Both the position numbers and the translations under genes were made by a program. Below, in pieces: positions 1 to 7,381 of a DNA stretch of 64,000 bases (within the stretch, counting starts at the first letter, position 1; each line of letters begins with the position of its first letter). The notes beneath the pieces are model-generated. The model had not been told where the DNA came from. It did not search any database and saw only the letters and a program-made list of their open reading frames with translations. The stretch spans positions 38,899-102,898 of the forward strand of contig BDEJ01000041.1 of assembly GCA_001653155.1 (NCBI GenBank), read 5' to 3'. This DNA is from Porphyromonadaceae bacterium H1 (GTDB lineage Bacteria; Bacteroidota; Bacteroidia; Bacteroidales; Paludibacteraceae).

Positions 1-484
1 GTATGTAAGTCATATCCGAATCAGGTTCTAATGCCCATACAGCATCGGTTTCTTCGGCAGTCTCTTCTGAAAACCAATCAGATTCGTCATATTCCGACAA
101 CTCAAAAAGCCACCATAAATTGCCTTGCGGGTCGATGAAGCGAGCTAATTTCCCTCCATAAAAATCGGTAGGCTGGGTAACAATAGTGGCTCCGAGTGAT
201 TCGGCGGTTGCGAGTTTTCTATCTATATCATTCACATAGACTTGCAATAGAGAGGGCGTATGTTTCCAACCTTCTTTTCGGTCGAAAATAATCATCGTGG
301 TATCGCCAATGGTTACACTGCTATTGAAAATCTTTCCATCGGATTGGCTGATTGCCAAAGCGTTTTTGTCTTCCTGGGCACCAAAGACTTTCTCCAAAAA
401 CGAAATTAAAGCACGCGTATCTTGCGTAGCAATGAGAGCATTTACGATGTGGCTTCCTTGCGGTACATTTACTTTTTCAGTCAT
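1..484 (-). CDS. VOC (glyoxalase-like) family protein, partial
   Basis: Runs off the left edge; 161 codons are visible from the ATG at 484. The N-terminal half contains the typical opening of PhnB-like VOC proteins (residues 15-35, ending FLEKVFGA) and residues 112-127 hold the motif KLARFIDPQGNLWWLF, the closing strand of a VOC module. An acidic tail follows from about residue 131. VOC proteins bind a metal and act on small molecules, but the substrate cannot be told here. A -7-like box TAGCTTTG lies at 516-509, giving a leader of about 20 bases. The gene is related to the intact VOC gene at 766-1254 and is preceded by a decayed AraC fragment, so the arrangement AraC then VOC occurs twice. 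Function beyond the fold is unknown. Confidence 0.85.
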   Translation of the reverse strand, partial: MTEKVNVPQGSHIVNALIATQDTRALISFLEKVFGAQEDKNALAISQSDGKIFNSSVTIGDTTMIIFDRKEGWKHTPSLLQVYVNDIDRKLATAESLGATIVTQPTDFYGGKLARFIDPQGNLWWLFELSEYDESDWFSEETAEETDAVWALEPDSDMTYI

Positions 485-555
485 TTTTCTGTAAATTAAA
501 ATTCGAGGCAAAGCTACCCCGAATTTGTGTGCTGAAATTGTACCGAAACGACATT

Positions 556-718
556 TTAGATTTTCTGAAATAATTGCAAAGGCGAAAGGTTCGTAAACTC
601 TTTAAAAGCTCGATTGAAATAAGCTCGATCATAATAATCATATTGTAAGGTAAATTGAGTCAGATTATCGCTTGTTATTGTTTTAACGAAAAATTGATAC
701 AAAAGAAGGACTCCTCAT
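556..718 (-). pseudogene. Decayed C-terminal fragment of an AraC-family regulator
   Basis: Reading the minus strand from about 715 to the TAA at 558-556 gives a peptide that ends AYFNRAFKEFTNLSPLQLF, nearly the same as the end of the intact AraC protein at 1406-2176 (AHFNRNFKEFTNLSPLQLF). The 60 bases at 541-600 and 1391-1450 are almost identical and the match continues past the stop codon. Further upstream the similarity falls off and an in-frame stop appears near 719. Only the second helix-turn-helix of the DNA-binding domain remains, so this cannot be a working regulator. It marks a duplication of the AraC-VOC module. Confidence 0.8.
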
Positions 719-765
719 TCCTTTGAGATTCTTGCTGGCTATACCGCATATAGCGGCTCGCTGTT

Positions 766-1254
766 TTATTTTAGATTCTTCATCGCATTCATTAATGTCG
801 TATAGATATCGCTTGGCTTACTATTATGCCAACCAGTATTAGATTTATTCTCAGAAGGTTTATTTGCAACTTTTTCATATAGCCACCAAATGTTACCAAA
901 TGGGTCTTTTAATCTCGCTAATTTTAGCCCATTGTAAAAGTCGCTCAATTCTGTAATAATTTCTGCTTTTTCTGCTTTGGCTTTGTCGAGAATTTGTTGT
1001 GCATTATCAACATAAATTTGCAGAAATGCAGGTGTAAAAGGCCAGTTTCCTTTTGAGTCAGCCAATAGAATCATTGAATCTCCAATTTGGATTTCTGCGT
1101 GAATCAGTGTCCCATCTCTATCAGGAGTTCTTACTTGTTTATTCTCCTTCCCATCAAATACCTTTTCAACAAAGTCTATAAACTTAGCAGCACCTCCTTT
1201 TATAATTACGAAAGGATTTACCTTGTTGTAATGAGGAATTTCTTTTCTTTCCAT
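766..1254 (-). CDS. VOC (glyoxalase-like) family protein
   Basis: 162 residues. The PhnB-like VOC layout is clear: strand and helix with KFIDFVEKVFDG near residues 24-35, the central GDSMILLAD, and KLARLKDPFGNIWWLYE near residues 110-128, followed by a polar tail. Such proteins are small cytoplasmic metal-binding enzymes or resistance proteins; the substrate cannot be read from sequence. It lies just downstream of an intact AraC-family gene on the same strand, with 151 bases between them, which suggests that the regulator controls it. Two copies of a 10-base sequence sit in that gap. It is a diverged duplicate of the VOC gene at 1-484. Confidence 0.85.
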   Translation of the reverse strand: MERKEIPHYNKVNPFVIIKGGAAKFIDFVEKVFDGKENKQVRTPDRDGTLIHAEIQIGDSMILLADSKGNWPFTPAFLQIYVDNAQQILDKAKAEKAEIITELSDFYNGLKLARLKDPFGNIWWLYEKVANKPSENKSNTGWHNSKPSDIYTTLMNAMKNLK

Positions 1255-1356
1255 AATTGAAATTATCTATTTTGTTATTTAATTTAGTGATGTCGATTTT
1301 CTTACAACAGCTTCTAAAATACGAATATACGAAAACTAATTATATTTTTATTTTTT

Positions 1357-1385
1357 TGCAAAATTGCATATTATCTGCAAAATTG
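1357..1385. promoter_or_regulatory. Direct repeat, possible AraC-type operator
   Basis: TGCAAAATTG occurs at 1357-1366 and again at 1376-1385, 19 bases start to start. It lies between the AraC stop and the VOC start, about 100 bases upstream of the VOC ATG. AraC-family proteins often bind two direct half-sites spaced by two helical turns, so this could be the operator. The region is AT-rich and a chance repeat is possible. Confidence 0.3.
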
Positions 1386-1405
1386 GATTGTACCGAAACG
1401 ACTTT

Positions 1406-2176
1406 TTAGATTTTCCGGAATAATTGCAAAGGCGAAAGGTTCGTAAACTCCTTGAAATTTCGATTGAAATGCGCCTGGTCGTAGTAGCCAAATCGATAGG
1501 CGATTTCGGTAAGGTTTTCTTTATTTTTGGTGCTTTGTAAATATCTAAACACTTGTTCAAATCGTTTGATTTTGGTGTATTTTCGCAAAGAGAAACCTGT
1601 AAACTCCTTAAAATTTCGTTCAAATTGCCGTTGAGAAAGGCAAATATCTTTAGTAGAAATATCGGGACTTAGGAAATTGGTTTTTGATAACCATTTTTCA
1701 ACAGATTCGTATTTCAGAGGTAAATCCGTTGCTTTTTGCATCAAAAAGTTTGAAAAAAGGCTTACAGCTTCAGTCAATGTTTGGGAATTGAGCATTTTTT
1801 CTGTAAGTTGTTTGCCCTCATAACTGAACAAATCCTGCAAAGAGATGCGTTGTCCACTCAATGCAGTTGCAGGGATGTTGTGAGTCAACAGAAAAACAGA
1901 CGGACGCACCCGAACCCCAAAAAGTTTGGCTTTGGGAAAAACAGCCTCATAATTATCAAATACTGTTTTTTGACCGAAAATCATTCCACTTTCGGATAAT
2001 TCTTCCCGATTTTGAGTGTTTTTCACTGTCCCTTCACAAAAGAAAACCAAATCAGTAAGTGTGGACGCAGGCGAAAAATACCGAAAATATTCGTCGGTCT
2101 CCGCTACCCAAAAATACTCTATATATTTCCGTAAAAATGCGTTGGGTTTACTGATTTGGTATTTTGTAGTCGCCAT
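1406..2176 (-). CDS. AraC-family transcriptional regulator
   Basis: 256 residues. The C-terminal 90 or so residues carry the two helix-turn-helix units of AraC proteins: the first includes LSQRQFERNFKEFTGFSL and the second includes GYYDQAHFNRNFKEFTNLSP, the most conserved AraC segment. The N-terminal domain opens with FLRKYIEYFWVAE, which resembles the DUF6597-type sensory domain found in Bacteroidetes AraC proteins. It is a cytoplasmic DNA-binding activator whose ligand is unknown. The VOC gene directly downstream is the likely target. A second, decayed copy of its C-terminus lies at 556-718, so this region was once a tandem pair of regulator plus VOC genes. Confidence 0.9.
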   Translation of the reverse strand: MATTKYQISKPNAFLRKYIEYFWVAETDEYFRYFSPASTLTDLVFFCEGTVKNTQNREELSESGMIFGQKTVFDNYEAVFPKAKLFGVRVRPSVFLLTHNIPATALSGQRISLQDLFSYEGKQLTEKMLNSQTLTEAVSLFSNFLMQKATDLPLKYESVEKWLSKTNFLSPDISTKDICLSQRQFERNFKEFTGFSLRKYTKIKRFEQVFRYLQSTKNKENLTEIAYRFGYYDQAHFNRNFKEFTNLSPLQLFRKI

Positions 2177-2725
2177 CCAAGATGCTTTTTTACAAAATTA
2201 GAAATTTTTCTATGTTTTTCAATACTTCACAAATAAGGGATAATGTATTTTGTTCCTTATTTAATTGTGGGCGATGATGTTGTTTTTGATTGTGGAAGGA
2301 ATTGAAATTATAAATTACGAGTTATGAGGGGTTATGTGTATAGATGTAATTAACTGCGTATCTACAGAGGGGAGGGATGAATATTGCTTTTGGAGTTTCA
2401 TTGCTTCAACCAATGGTTGCCACTTTTTTATCTTAAACTTAGTCCGCAGCATTCGAAATAGTCCCGGACGAAAGCGAACGGCTTGGAATAGTTCACCCGC
2501 ACCGTATGGTTATCGACGTAAACGACCTCGCCTTCACCGGCAAGTTTCACCAAAGACTTTCCTCCGATATAGGCGGGCAAAACGAGCTAAAATCGCACCA
2601 AAGGCTTTTTATAGAAGTTAAACGCCTTTTGGCAGCTACCGTTAAAGTTAAGATATGAGCTTGTTTTTGTTGCCCATTATTCTTCTATTTGTTTATGTGT
2701 GAAGAATTGGGTAATTAAGCTGTTT
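2177..2725. other. Gene-poor stretch with decayed coding debris
   Basis: No intact gene is seen in these 549 bases. The minus strand holds a broken VOC start (separate entry) and, at about 2446-2586, an open stretch with residues such as VVYVDNHTVRVNYSKPFAFV that ends in TAA; I do not recognise its family and it has no clear start. The rest is AT-rich and shows nothing identifiable. Confidence 0.5.
2587..2661 (-). pseudogene. Fragment of a third VOC-type gene
   Basis: The minus strand reads YLNFNGSCQKAFNFYK, the usual opening of PhnB-like VOC proteins, followed by an in-frame TAG at 2589-2587. A shift of frame after FYK continues with KSLWCDFSSF, which resembles the KSVFGGEF-type continuation of that family. 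No start codon in frame is seen. This is best read as debris of a third VOC gene in the same neighbourhood. Confidence 0.5.
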
Positions 2726-3298
2726 TCATTCTTTAGTTTTCTGAAGATATTGTTCTGCATTATAACCTATGCTTTTCAAAGCATTAAACTGACTTTGCTG
2801 GTGTTCCGCAGTTCCGCCTCCGATTATAACATGGCTGTAAATTTCACTTTCCGGCCAATCATCATAGTAATTGTTTAGGAACTGCGGGATTCTTTCGTAC
2901 ATGGGTTGAATGATTGAAATAAAGCCATGTTTAAGACATTGAATATATGTTTTTTTGTCAAGTACTTCCGTATTACCATATCGGTCAAATGCTTCCAGGC
3001 GACTGAGAGCTCCCTCAATATCCCAAGGCGTGAACACAACCAAATGCTCCGGACGACTCCAACGTTCCGTATCCGTTTTATCGGGAGAGGGAATAATCTT
3101 TTTCCAAAAGCCTCTTTTCACGGCATAACTACCTGTAGAAAAGTATAAGCGATATGGTGTGTTGTCGAACACTTCTTCCGATAATTTGCCGGAGATAGGT
3201 TCGAACACTCCGTATAAATCATGATTCAGCAGGCTTGCATAATATGTTCTCTTGCCTGCCTCTATTTCGTAAATTGCCCCTATTTCATATCGTGCCAT
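2726..3298 (-). CDS. Imm26-like immunity family protein
   Basis: 190 residues, no signal peptide or membrane segment. The first 70 residues (YEIGAIYEIEAGKRTYYASL, then a YGVFEPISG segment and later FWKKI) resemble the Imm26 fold, in which a small beta barrel neutralises a toxin from a polymorphic or T6SS-like system. The C-terminal half (residues 90-190) is not recognised. The ATG is preceded by AGGAGGT at a normal distance, a strong Shine-Dalgarno that is unusual in Bacteroidetes and may signal foreign origin. No toxin gene is adjacent. It could be an orphan immunity gene or a housekeeping protein with a similar barrel; the family call is tentative. Confidence 0.55.
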   Translation of the reverse strand: MARYEIGAIYEIEAGKRTYYASLLNHDLYGVFEPISGKLSEEVFDNTPYRLYFSTGSYAVKRGFWKKIIPSPDKTDTERWSRPEHLVVFTPWDIEGALSRLEAFDRYGNTEVLDKKTYIQCLKHGFISIIQPMYERIPQFLNNYYDDWPESEIYSHVIIGGGTAEHQQSQFNALKSIGYNAEQYLQKTKE

Positions 3299-3368
3299 TT
3301 TATACCTCCTAATAACTAAAAAAAAACGATTCGTGTGATTGGTAAATGAGTCGTGGTTTGGAAAACCA

Positions 3369-4430
3369 TTATTTTTTGTTCATTATGTAAATCTCATTTG
3401 GGCTATATGTTATTATAATCAGTTCTTTATCAACAAAAATTTCGGCACCTTCCCAAAGTCCATACTGAAATCTTTCATCAAAACTATAATTTGATAAACA
3501 AATTTCAGTCTCAAGTATCCCATTTCTTTTATTTATAGTTCCAATAAAATATTGTCCGTTTTGATTTTTCAAAATTCCTGCAATACTGTTATTGTTTAGA
3601 TTTTTTAGATCGTGTATGTGGTAATTTTGTGTCCACAGCTTTTTCCCATTTTTTATTGTGATTGCCGATAATCTATACACTTGTACACGCTCGACAATAA
3701 AAAACAGTTGATTTTCTTCATCTAAAAGTTGTTGAGGCTCTGTTCCGACTTGTTTTTTCGATCGCCATAATATTTCATTTGTTGATAAATCAAAACAACT
3801 CACATAAGAGGCATAAGAATTTGAAAGCATTAAATTATTTATAAAACAGGGCGTACAGCCAATTGCCCAAACACCGGGATATTTGAACTCGTTTTCTATT
3901 TTAAGCGAGTCAAAGTTTATTTCAATAATTTTTGAATTTGAAGTAGATATGAAAAGTCTGTTATTATGCTTTATAACTTCGCTGTCTAACCATTCAACTC
4001 TGTATTTTTTTGATTTTATTGTTTTACCATTTTCACTGTTCAATACTATTAATTCGTTGTCATTGGACAAATAAATCAAATTGTCCATCACACTTATATT
4101 GGTTGTCCACAACTTGTGTTTTATCTGCCATAAAACACTTCCATCCTTTCTATTAAGAGCGATAATATAATTATTTGTTGTAAATAAATATTTGTCTTTT
4201 TGTACAATGGGTCTGGAAGTAACATAATCACCTTCGTCTTTTAATGAAAAACTCCATTTGACAGTTGTTGTTTCGGTATTTATACATCTTATTTGTGAAT
4301 ATTTGCAGGTGTGCTCACGCAAATGAGATTCTGTAAATCTTAGACATACCAAAACATCTCCATTGTCGTAAATAGGAAAATAAGGGTAACAAAACCCTTC
4401 TTCTATTGTTATTTTATTTTTTATAGTCAT
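3369..4430 (-). CDS. PQQ-type beta-propeller repeat protein
   Basis: 353 residues from the ATG at 4430. The longer reading from a TTG at 4469 begins inside the terminal repeat of the IS30 element and is unlikely. The protein consists of repeated units of the PQQ-enzyme-like propeller: IALNRKDGSVLWQIKHK, LIVLNSENGKT, FDLSTNEILWRSKKQ and TIKNGKKLWTQNY, each a strand that ends on a conserved Trp. There is no signal peptide, so unlike BamB-type propellers it is predicted to be cytoplasmic, or it has lost its N-terminus. Catalytic function is not implied; such proteins usually act as scaffolds. It ends 70 bases upstream of the Imm26-like gene on the same strand. The insertion of the IS just before it may have removed the original promoter or N-terminus. 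Confidence 0.7.
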   Translation of the reverse strand: MTIKNKITIEEGFCYPYFPIYDNGDVLVCLRFTESHLREHTCKYSQIRCINTETTTVKWSFSLKDEGDYVTSRPIVQKDKYLFTTNNYIIALNRKDGSVLWQIKHKLWTTNISVMDNLIYLSNDNELIVLNSENGKTIKSKKYRVEWLDSEVIKHNNRLFISTSNSKIIEINFDSLKIENEFKYPGVWAIGCTPCFINNLMLSNSYASYVSCFDLSTNEILWRSKKQVGTEPQQLLDEENQLFFIVERVQVYRLSAITIKNGKKLWTQNYHIHDLKNLNNNSIAGILKNQNGQYFIGTINKRNGILETEICLSNYSFDERFQYGLWEGAEIFVDKELIIITYSPNEIYIMNKK

Positions 4431-4505
4431 ACACATTAATAATAAAGTAACAGTTTGGCATAAATTCAATTAGCAAATGCAACTATTAGGGAATAGGTAA
4501 GGATT

Positions 4506-4568
4506 GATTTTATCGGACAAAGGAAGAGAAAAAAACTTCTCTATCCTTTGTTCCGAAGGGATAAAATC
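4506..4568 (+). other. Long imperfect stem-loop at the IS30 left end
   Basis: GATTTTATC at 4506-4514 pairs with GATAAAATC at 4560-4568, and GGACAAAGGA pairs with TCCTTTGTTCC inside it, followed by AGAGAA with TTCTCT around a run of A. It lies between the IS end and the transposase start. Such structures in insertion sequences can block read-through transcripts from outside from being translated. Confidence 0.55.
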
Positions 4569-4601
4569 TCTATCTTGGCCTTCGTCCCAAAAAGTTGCAA
4601 T

Positions 4602-5324
4602 ATGAGACATTTAACCCGGGAACAAAGGTACACAATTTCTGCCATGTATAAGCAGGGTTGTACGCAGAAAATGATTGCACAGGCAATCGGTAAAGACAAA
4701 TCGGTCGTGAGCCGAGAGCTCAAGCAAAACCGTAACGAGAAAGAGAAGTACACGTTTTCTTACGCTCAGGATATGGCCGAGATTCGTAAGGAGCGCAGGC
4801 GGAAAACTCTACCTGCATACCCGGCACAAGATGAAACACAGAAAGAGGAAGCAGCTCAAGTCTGTCCCCATTAAGAATCGTGTCGGAATAGAAGAAAGGC
4901 CTCCTGTTGTGGATATCAAACAACGCTTTGGAGATTGGGAGATGGACACCATCATCGGGCCAAACAGCAAAGGAGCTATCAAAGATCGTTTACGCTATGC
5001 TGCCATACAAAGAGCATGTGCACACCATCACTGTAGATAATGGTAGTGAGTCTGCAGATCATCAAACATTAGCCAAGAAGCTGGACACACAGATCTATTT
5101 CACTCATCCCTATTCCTCATGGGAAAAAGGATTGATTGAGAACACAAACAAACTCATCAGGCAGTACATCCCTAAAAAAATCGAATTTCAATGAACTTAA
5201 GAACAACGTAATCAAGCAGATACAGTACAGAATCAACGAAAACCCAAGATACAAAGTCAATTTCTATTCCCAAAAAGAAATTTTCTTCTCAAATTTGAAG
5301 CGAAAAGTTGCATTCACTGGTTGA
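4602..5324 (+). pseudogene. IS30-family transposase, broken by deletions and frameshifts
   Basis: Starts with MRHLTREQRYTISAMYKQG, the helix-turn-helix that opens IS30 transposases. The reading frame is lost after about 90 codons, resumes in another frame with KNRVGIEERPPVVDIKQRFG and GDWEMDTIIGP (first catalytic Asp), shifts again before HVHTITVDNGSES (second Asp) and GLIENTNKLIRQY (catalytic Glu), and finishes in a further frame with YKVNF. All three catalytic residues survive, but two internal segments of the family are missing and at least three frame changes are needed, so the protein cannot be made. The stop codon overlaps the right terminal repeat. Confidence 0.85.
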
Positions 5325-5338
5325 AACTACACCCTTTA

Positions 5339-5371
5339 TTTGGGGGGTTGAGGAATCTTTTTCTATTTTTG
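5339..5371 (+). promoter_or_regulatory. Bacteroidetes-type promoter of the DUF2147 gene
   Basis: TTTG at 5339-5342, 21 bases, TATTTTTG at 5364-5371. This matches the -33/-7 pattern of Bacteroidetes and predicts a start of transcription about 20 bases before the ATG at 5398. It begins only 14 bases outside the IS30 right end. Confidence 0.6.
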
Positions 5372-5397
5372 TATGCGAAATATTGAAATTGGAAAAT

Positions 5398-5826
5398 ATG
5401 AGAAAGACTGTATTAACTTGTTTGCTCCTAATTATTTCGATGTCTTTTTTACAAGCACAGAATGTGTTGGGCAAGTGGAAAACCATTGATGATGAAACGG
5501 GTAAAGAGAAATCTATCGTGGAGATTTACGAGAAAAATGGCTTGTTGTACGGAAAGATCCTGGAACTTCTGGGAGAAAAAAATAAAAATGCCGTTTGTTC
5601 GGCTTGTTCCGGAAAGAACAAGAATAAGCCCTATGTGGGATTAGTCATCATCACCGATTTGAAAAAAGATGGAGATGAGTGGAGTGGAGGAAAGATTTTA
5701 GACCCTAAAACCGGGAAAGAGTATAAATGCCACATTGCGCTGGAATCTGCCGACAAACTAAAAGTCAGAGGTTATCTGGGAATTTCTCTTATAGGAAGAA
5801 CGCAATATTGGCAACGAGTCAGATAA
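5398..5826 (+). CDS. DUF2147 family exported protein
   Basis: 142 residues from the ATG at 5398; the longer reading from 5308 begins inside the IS end and upstream of a good promoter. Residues 1-20 form a signal peptide (MRKTVLTCLLLIISMSFLQA). The mature part follows the DUF2147 pattern: VLGKWKTIDDETGKEKSIVE, then IYEKNGLLYGKI, a CSACSGKNKNKPYVG segment, GGKILDPKTGKEYKC and a closing LKVRGYLGISLIGRTQYW. It is a small periplasmic beta-barrel-like protein of unknown role that is widespread in Bacteroidetes and Proteobacteria. The gene stands alone next to an IS element. Confidence 0.85.
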   Translation: MRKTVLTCLLLIISMSFLQAQNVLGKWKTIDDETGKEKSIVEIYEKNGLLYGKILELLGEKNKNAVCSACSGKNKNKPYVGLVIITDLKKDGDEWSGGKILDPKTGKEYKCHIALESADKLKVRGYLGISLIGRTQYWQRVR

Positions 5827-6092
5827 TATCTTTTCTTATCGCCTTCTCTCTCCTTCTCAACACTTCGAATCGGATAAAACGATTCTGAGTTTGATCAATT
5901 TCGATAAAGCATACGCCGATACCGATACTCGTTCATATCTCTGCATTGCTTTCCGCAAGGGTATAAGATGTTCTATAAACACAAAATAATCCATTTTGTA
6001 TTTTAGAGAATGCAAAGCATGCCATTTACAGTTTTGTCTATTTCTCCTTCTTTGCAGTACTTATAAGGGATATTAAATGTAGCATTTGCTTA
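5827..6092 (+). other. Gap with an unassigned open stretch
   Basis: No intact gene. On the plus strand a frame stays open to a TAA at 5987-5989 and encodes a protein-like end (TILSLINFDKAYADTDTR then IAFRKGIRC). It overlaps the tail of the DUF2147 gene and lacks a start of its own, so it may be the remnant of a truncated gene. I do not recognise the family. Confidence 0.3.
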
Positions 6093-6203
6093 TTAATGAA
6101 AATCAAAATCAGTCAATACGAGATTCTCTATTTCTTTTTTTATTAATTTCGTACTAGTTCCCATTTTTATAATAAAATCCGTTACATTAGGGTTTTCATA
6201 GGG
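6093..6203 (-). pseudogene. Orphaned C-terminal tail of the SIR2-domain gene
   Basis: On the minus strand this stretch is open to the TAA at 6095-6093 and encodes about 36 residues beginning PYENPNVTDF and ending VLTDFDFH. It continues the SIR2 gene exactly if one copy of the 17-bp repeat at 6204-6237 is removed, because CYIVN then joins PYENP without a gap. In the present sequence it is out of frame and is not translated as part of the protein. Confidence 0.8.
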
Positions 6204-6244
6204 GTTTACTATGTAGCAAGGTTTACTATGTAGCAAGGTTTACT
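6204..6244. repeat. 17-bp tandem duplication that breaks a reading frame
   Basis: GTTTACTATGTAGCAAG occurs at 6204-6220 and again, directly abutting, at 6221-6237, followed by the first seven bases of a third copy at 6238-6244. The unit length is not a multiple of three, so gain or loss of one copy switches the reading frame at the end of the SIR2-domain gene. With one copy the gene continues for about 36 more codons; with two it stops at a TAG at 6211-6209. Confidence 0.95.
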
Positions 6245-7381
6245 GGTTCCAAACTCTTCAAGAATAAGGCGATTTATTTCTGTATCCTTACAACCATACC
6301 CAATGATTATCAACTTTTCCGCTTTTTTCAAGTTTTGTTTGAACAGGTCAAATAATCTTTTGTAGAACAATGGTTCCCTATATCTGCTAATCTTTGAAGT
6401 TGTTCCTGTCAAAAAATCAGGATGATAGTTAATGGGGCAGTTCTCATATTCGACTAATTTACCTTTCTTTTTTATTTCCTTGTAGAAATCCGTGTCACTT
6501 ATTCCCCAACGAGTTTTTATATACGCATCAGAATATGAGCGAAGTCCTTTCGTTGTATAATATACATAATAATCTCTACTCCCATGTAGCTTATAAAGAC
6601 GTAGCTTTTTGTTATATTTGCCCGTATATCTTGACAATCTGCAATTATATGTTCTATTATTGCAATATAGTTTACCATAAAACGGAGAACCTAATTCTTC
6701 AAATCCATCACATAGCTTTCCATCTATCGATTCTGTGCGGTCTAATTGCTCAAAAAACAAGTCGTGATTAAGAGTGTGTACATTTAAAGAGTAGTTCTCC
6801 AATAATGATTCTATACAATTAAGAAAGCCAGTATATCCACTGAATGATGATTTGGATTCATCATCATAGTAACTTTTACCATCTCGATCCACCAAAAAAA
6901 GATCAACCAATTGATTGTAAATAATACGATCAATTTGATTTATATACATTTCAAAATTTTCAAATTCATTTTTTTTATAATCTCCTTGATTAAAAAGGCA
7001 CTTTAATCCATTGTCATTAACTGCTTTTTCTTTTAAAAAATCATAAAATTCCTCATAATCAAACTCCTTTATTTTCTCATTATAGTAAGCAATCGAATCA
7101 ATACAAAAATGAAAATACGAATCGTATTGTGATTCATATCCTGCATCAGGTTTTGAGCCATCCTCGTTAAGAACTAAAGTACCACTACTATTAAATGCCA
7201 AATCATCCTTTCCACAACTCAGTATTTTCTTATTTAGCTGACTTCCTATAGGATATCCTTCAGGAGCTGAAAAACCCGCTCCTAATAAAAATGAAATTGT
7301 TTTCTCACTTTTATAACGTCTCAATATTTCTTGATTCTTCAATATTCGACGCATTCGTTTTTTCCTACCTTTTTTTGCCAT
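6209..7381 (-). CDS. SIR2-domain protein, C-terminally truncated by frameshift
   Basis: 390 residues as it stands. The SIR2-like NAD-binding core is clear: SFLLGAGFSAPEGYPIG (residues 30-46) is the glycine-rich loop, VHTLNHDLFFEQL the TxNxD-type motif, LYKLHGS the catalytic-His region, and LIIIGYGCKDTEINRLI the conserved late motif. The N-terminus is very basic (MAKKGRKKRMRR) and there is no membrane segment. Stand-alone SIR2 proteins of this sort are typical of anti-phage systems, where they destroy NAD on infection; that role is inferred from the family. The last residues (CYIVNLAT) are aberrant: a 17-bp tandem duplication shifts the frame, and the original end lies at 6093. The AT-rich composition and position among mobile debris suggest transfer. 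A -7-like TATATTTG at 7481-7474 lies upstream. Confidence 0.8.
   Translation of the reverse strand: MAKKGRKKRMRRILKNQEILRRYKSEKTISFLLGAGFSAPEGYPIGSQLNKKILSCGKDDLAFNSSGTLVLNEDGSKPDAGYESQYDSYFHFCIDSIAYYNEKIKEFDYEEFYDFLKEKAVNDNGLKCLFNQGDYKKNEFENFEMYINQIDRIIYNQLVDLFLVDRDGKSYYDDESKSSFSGYTGFLNCIESLLENYSLNVHTLNHDLFFEQLDRTESIDGKLCDGFEELGSPFYGKLYCNNRTYNCRLSRYTGKYNKKLRLYKLHGSRDYYVYYTTKGLRSYSDAYIKTRWGISDTDFYKEIKKKGKLVEYENCPINYHPDFLTGTTSKISRYREPLFYKRLFDLFKQNLKKAEKLIIIGYGCKDTEINRLILEEFGTSKPCYIVNLAT

Larger units (their letters stand above)
4465..5325 (+). mobile_element. IS30-family insertion sequence, internally deleted
   Basis: The ends form a terminal inverted repeat: 4465-4484 reads TTCAATTAGCAAATGCAACT and the complement of 5306-5325 reads TTCAACCAGTGAATGCAACT, 16 of 20 matching. 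The IS30 transposase gene lies between them but is broken. At 861 bases the element is shorter than a complete IS30 member (about 1.0-1.2 kb). No target-site duplication is evident. The element separates the PQQ-propeller gene from the DUF2147 gene. Confidence 0.85.
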
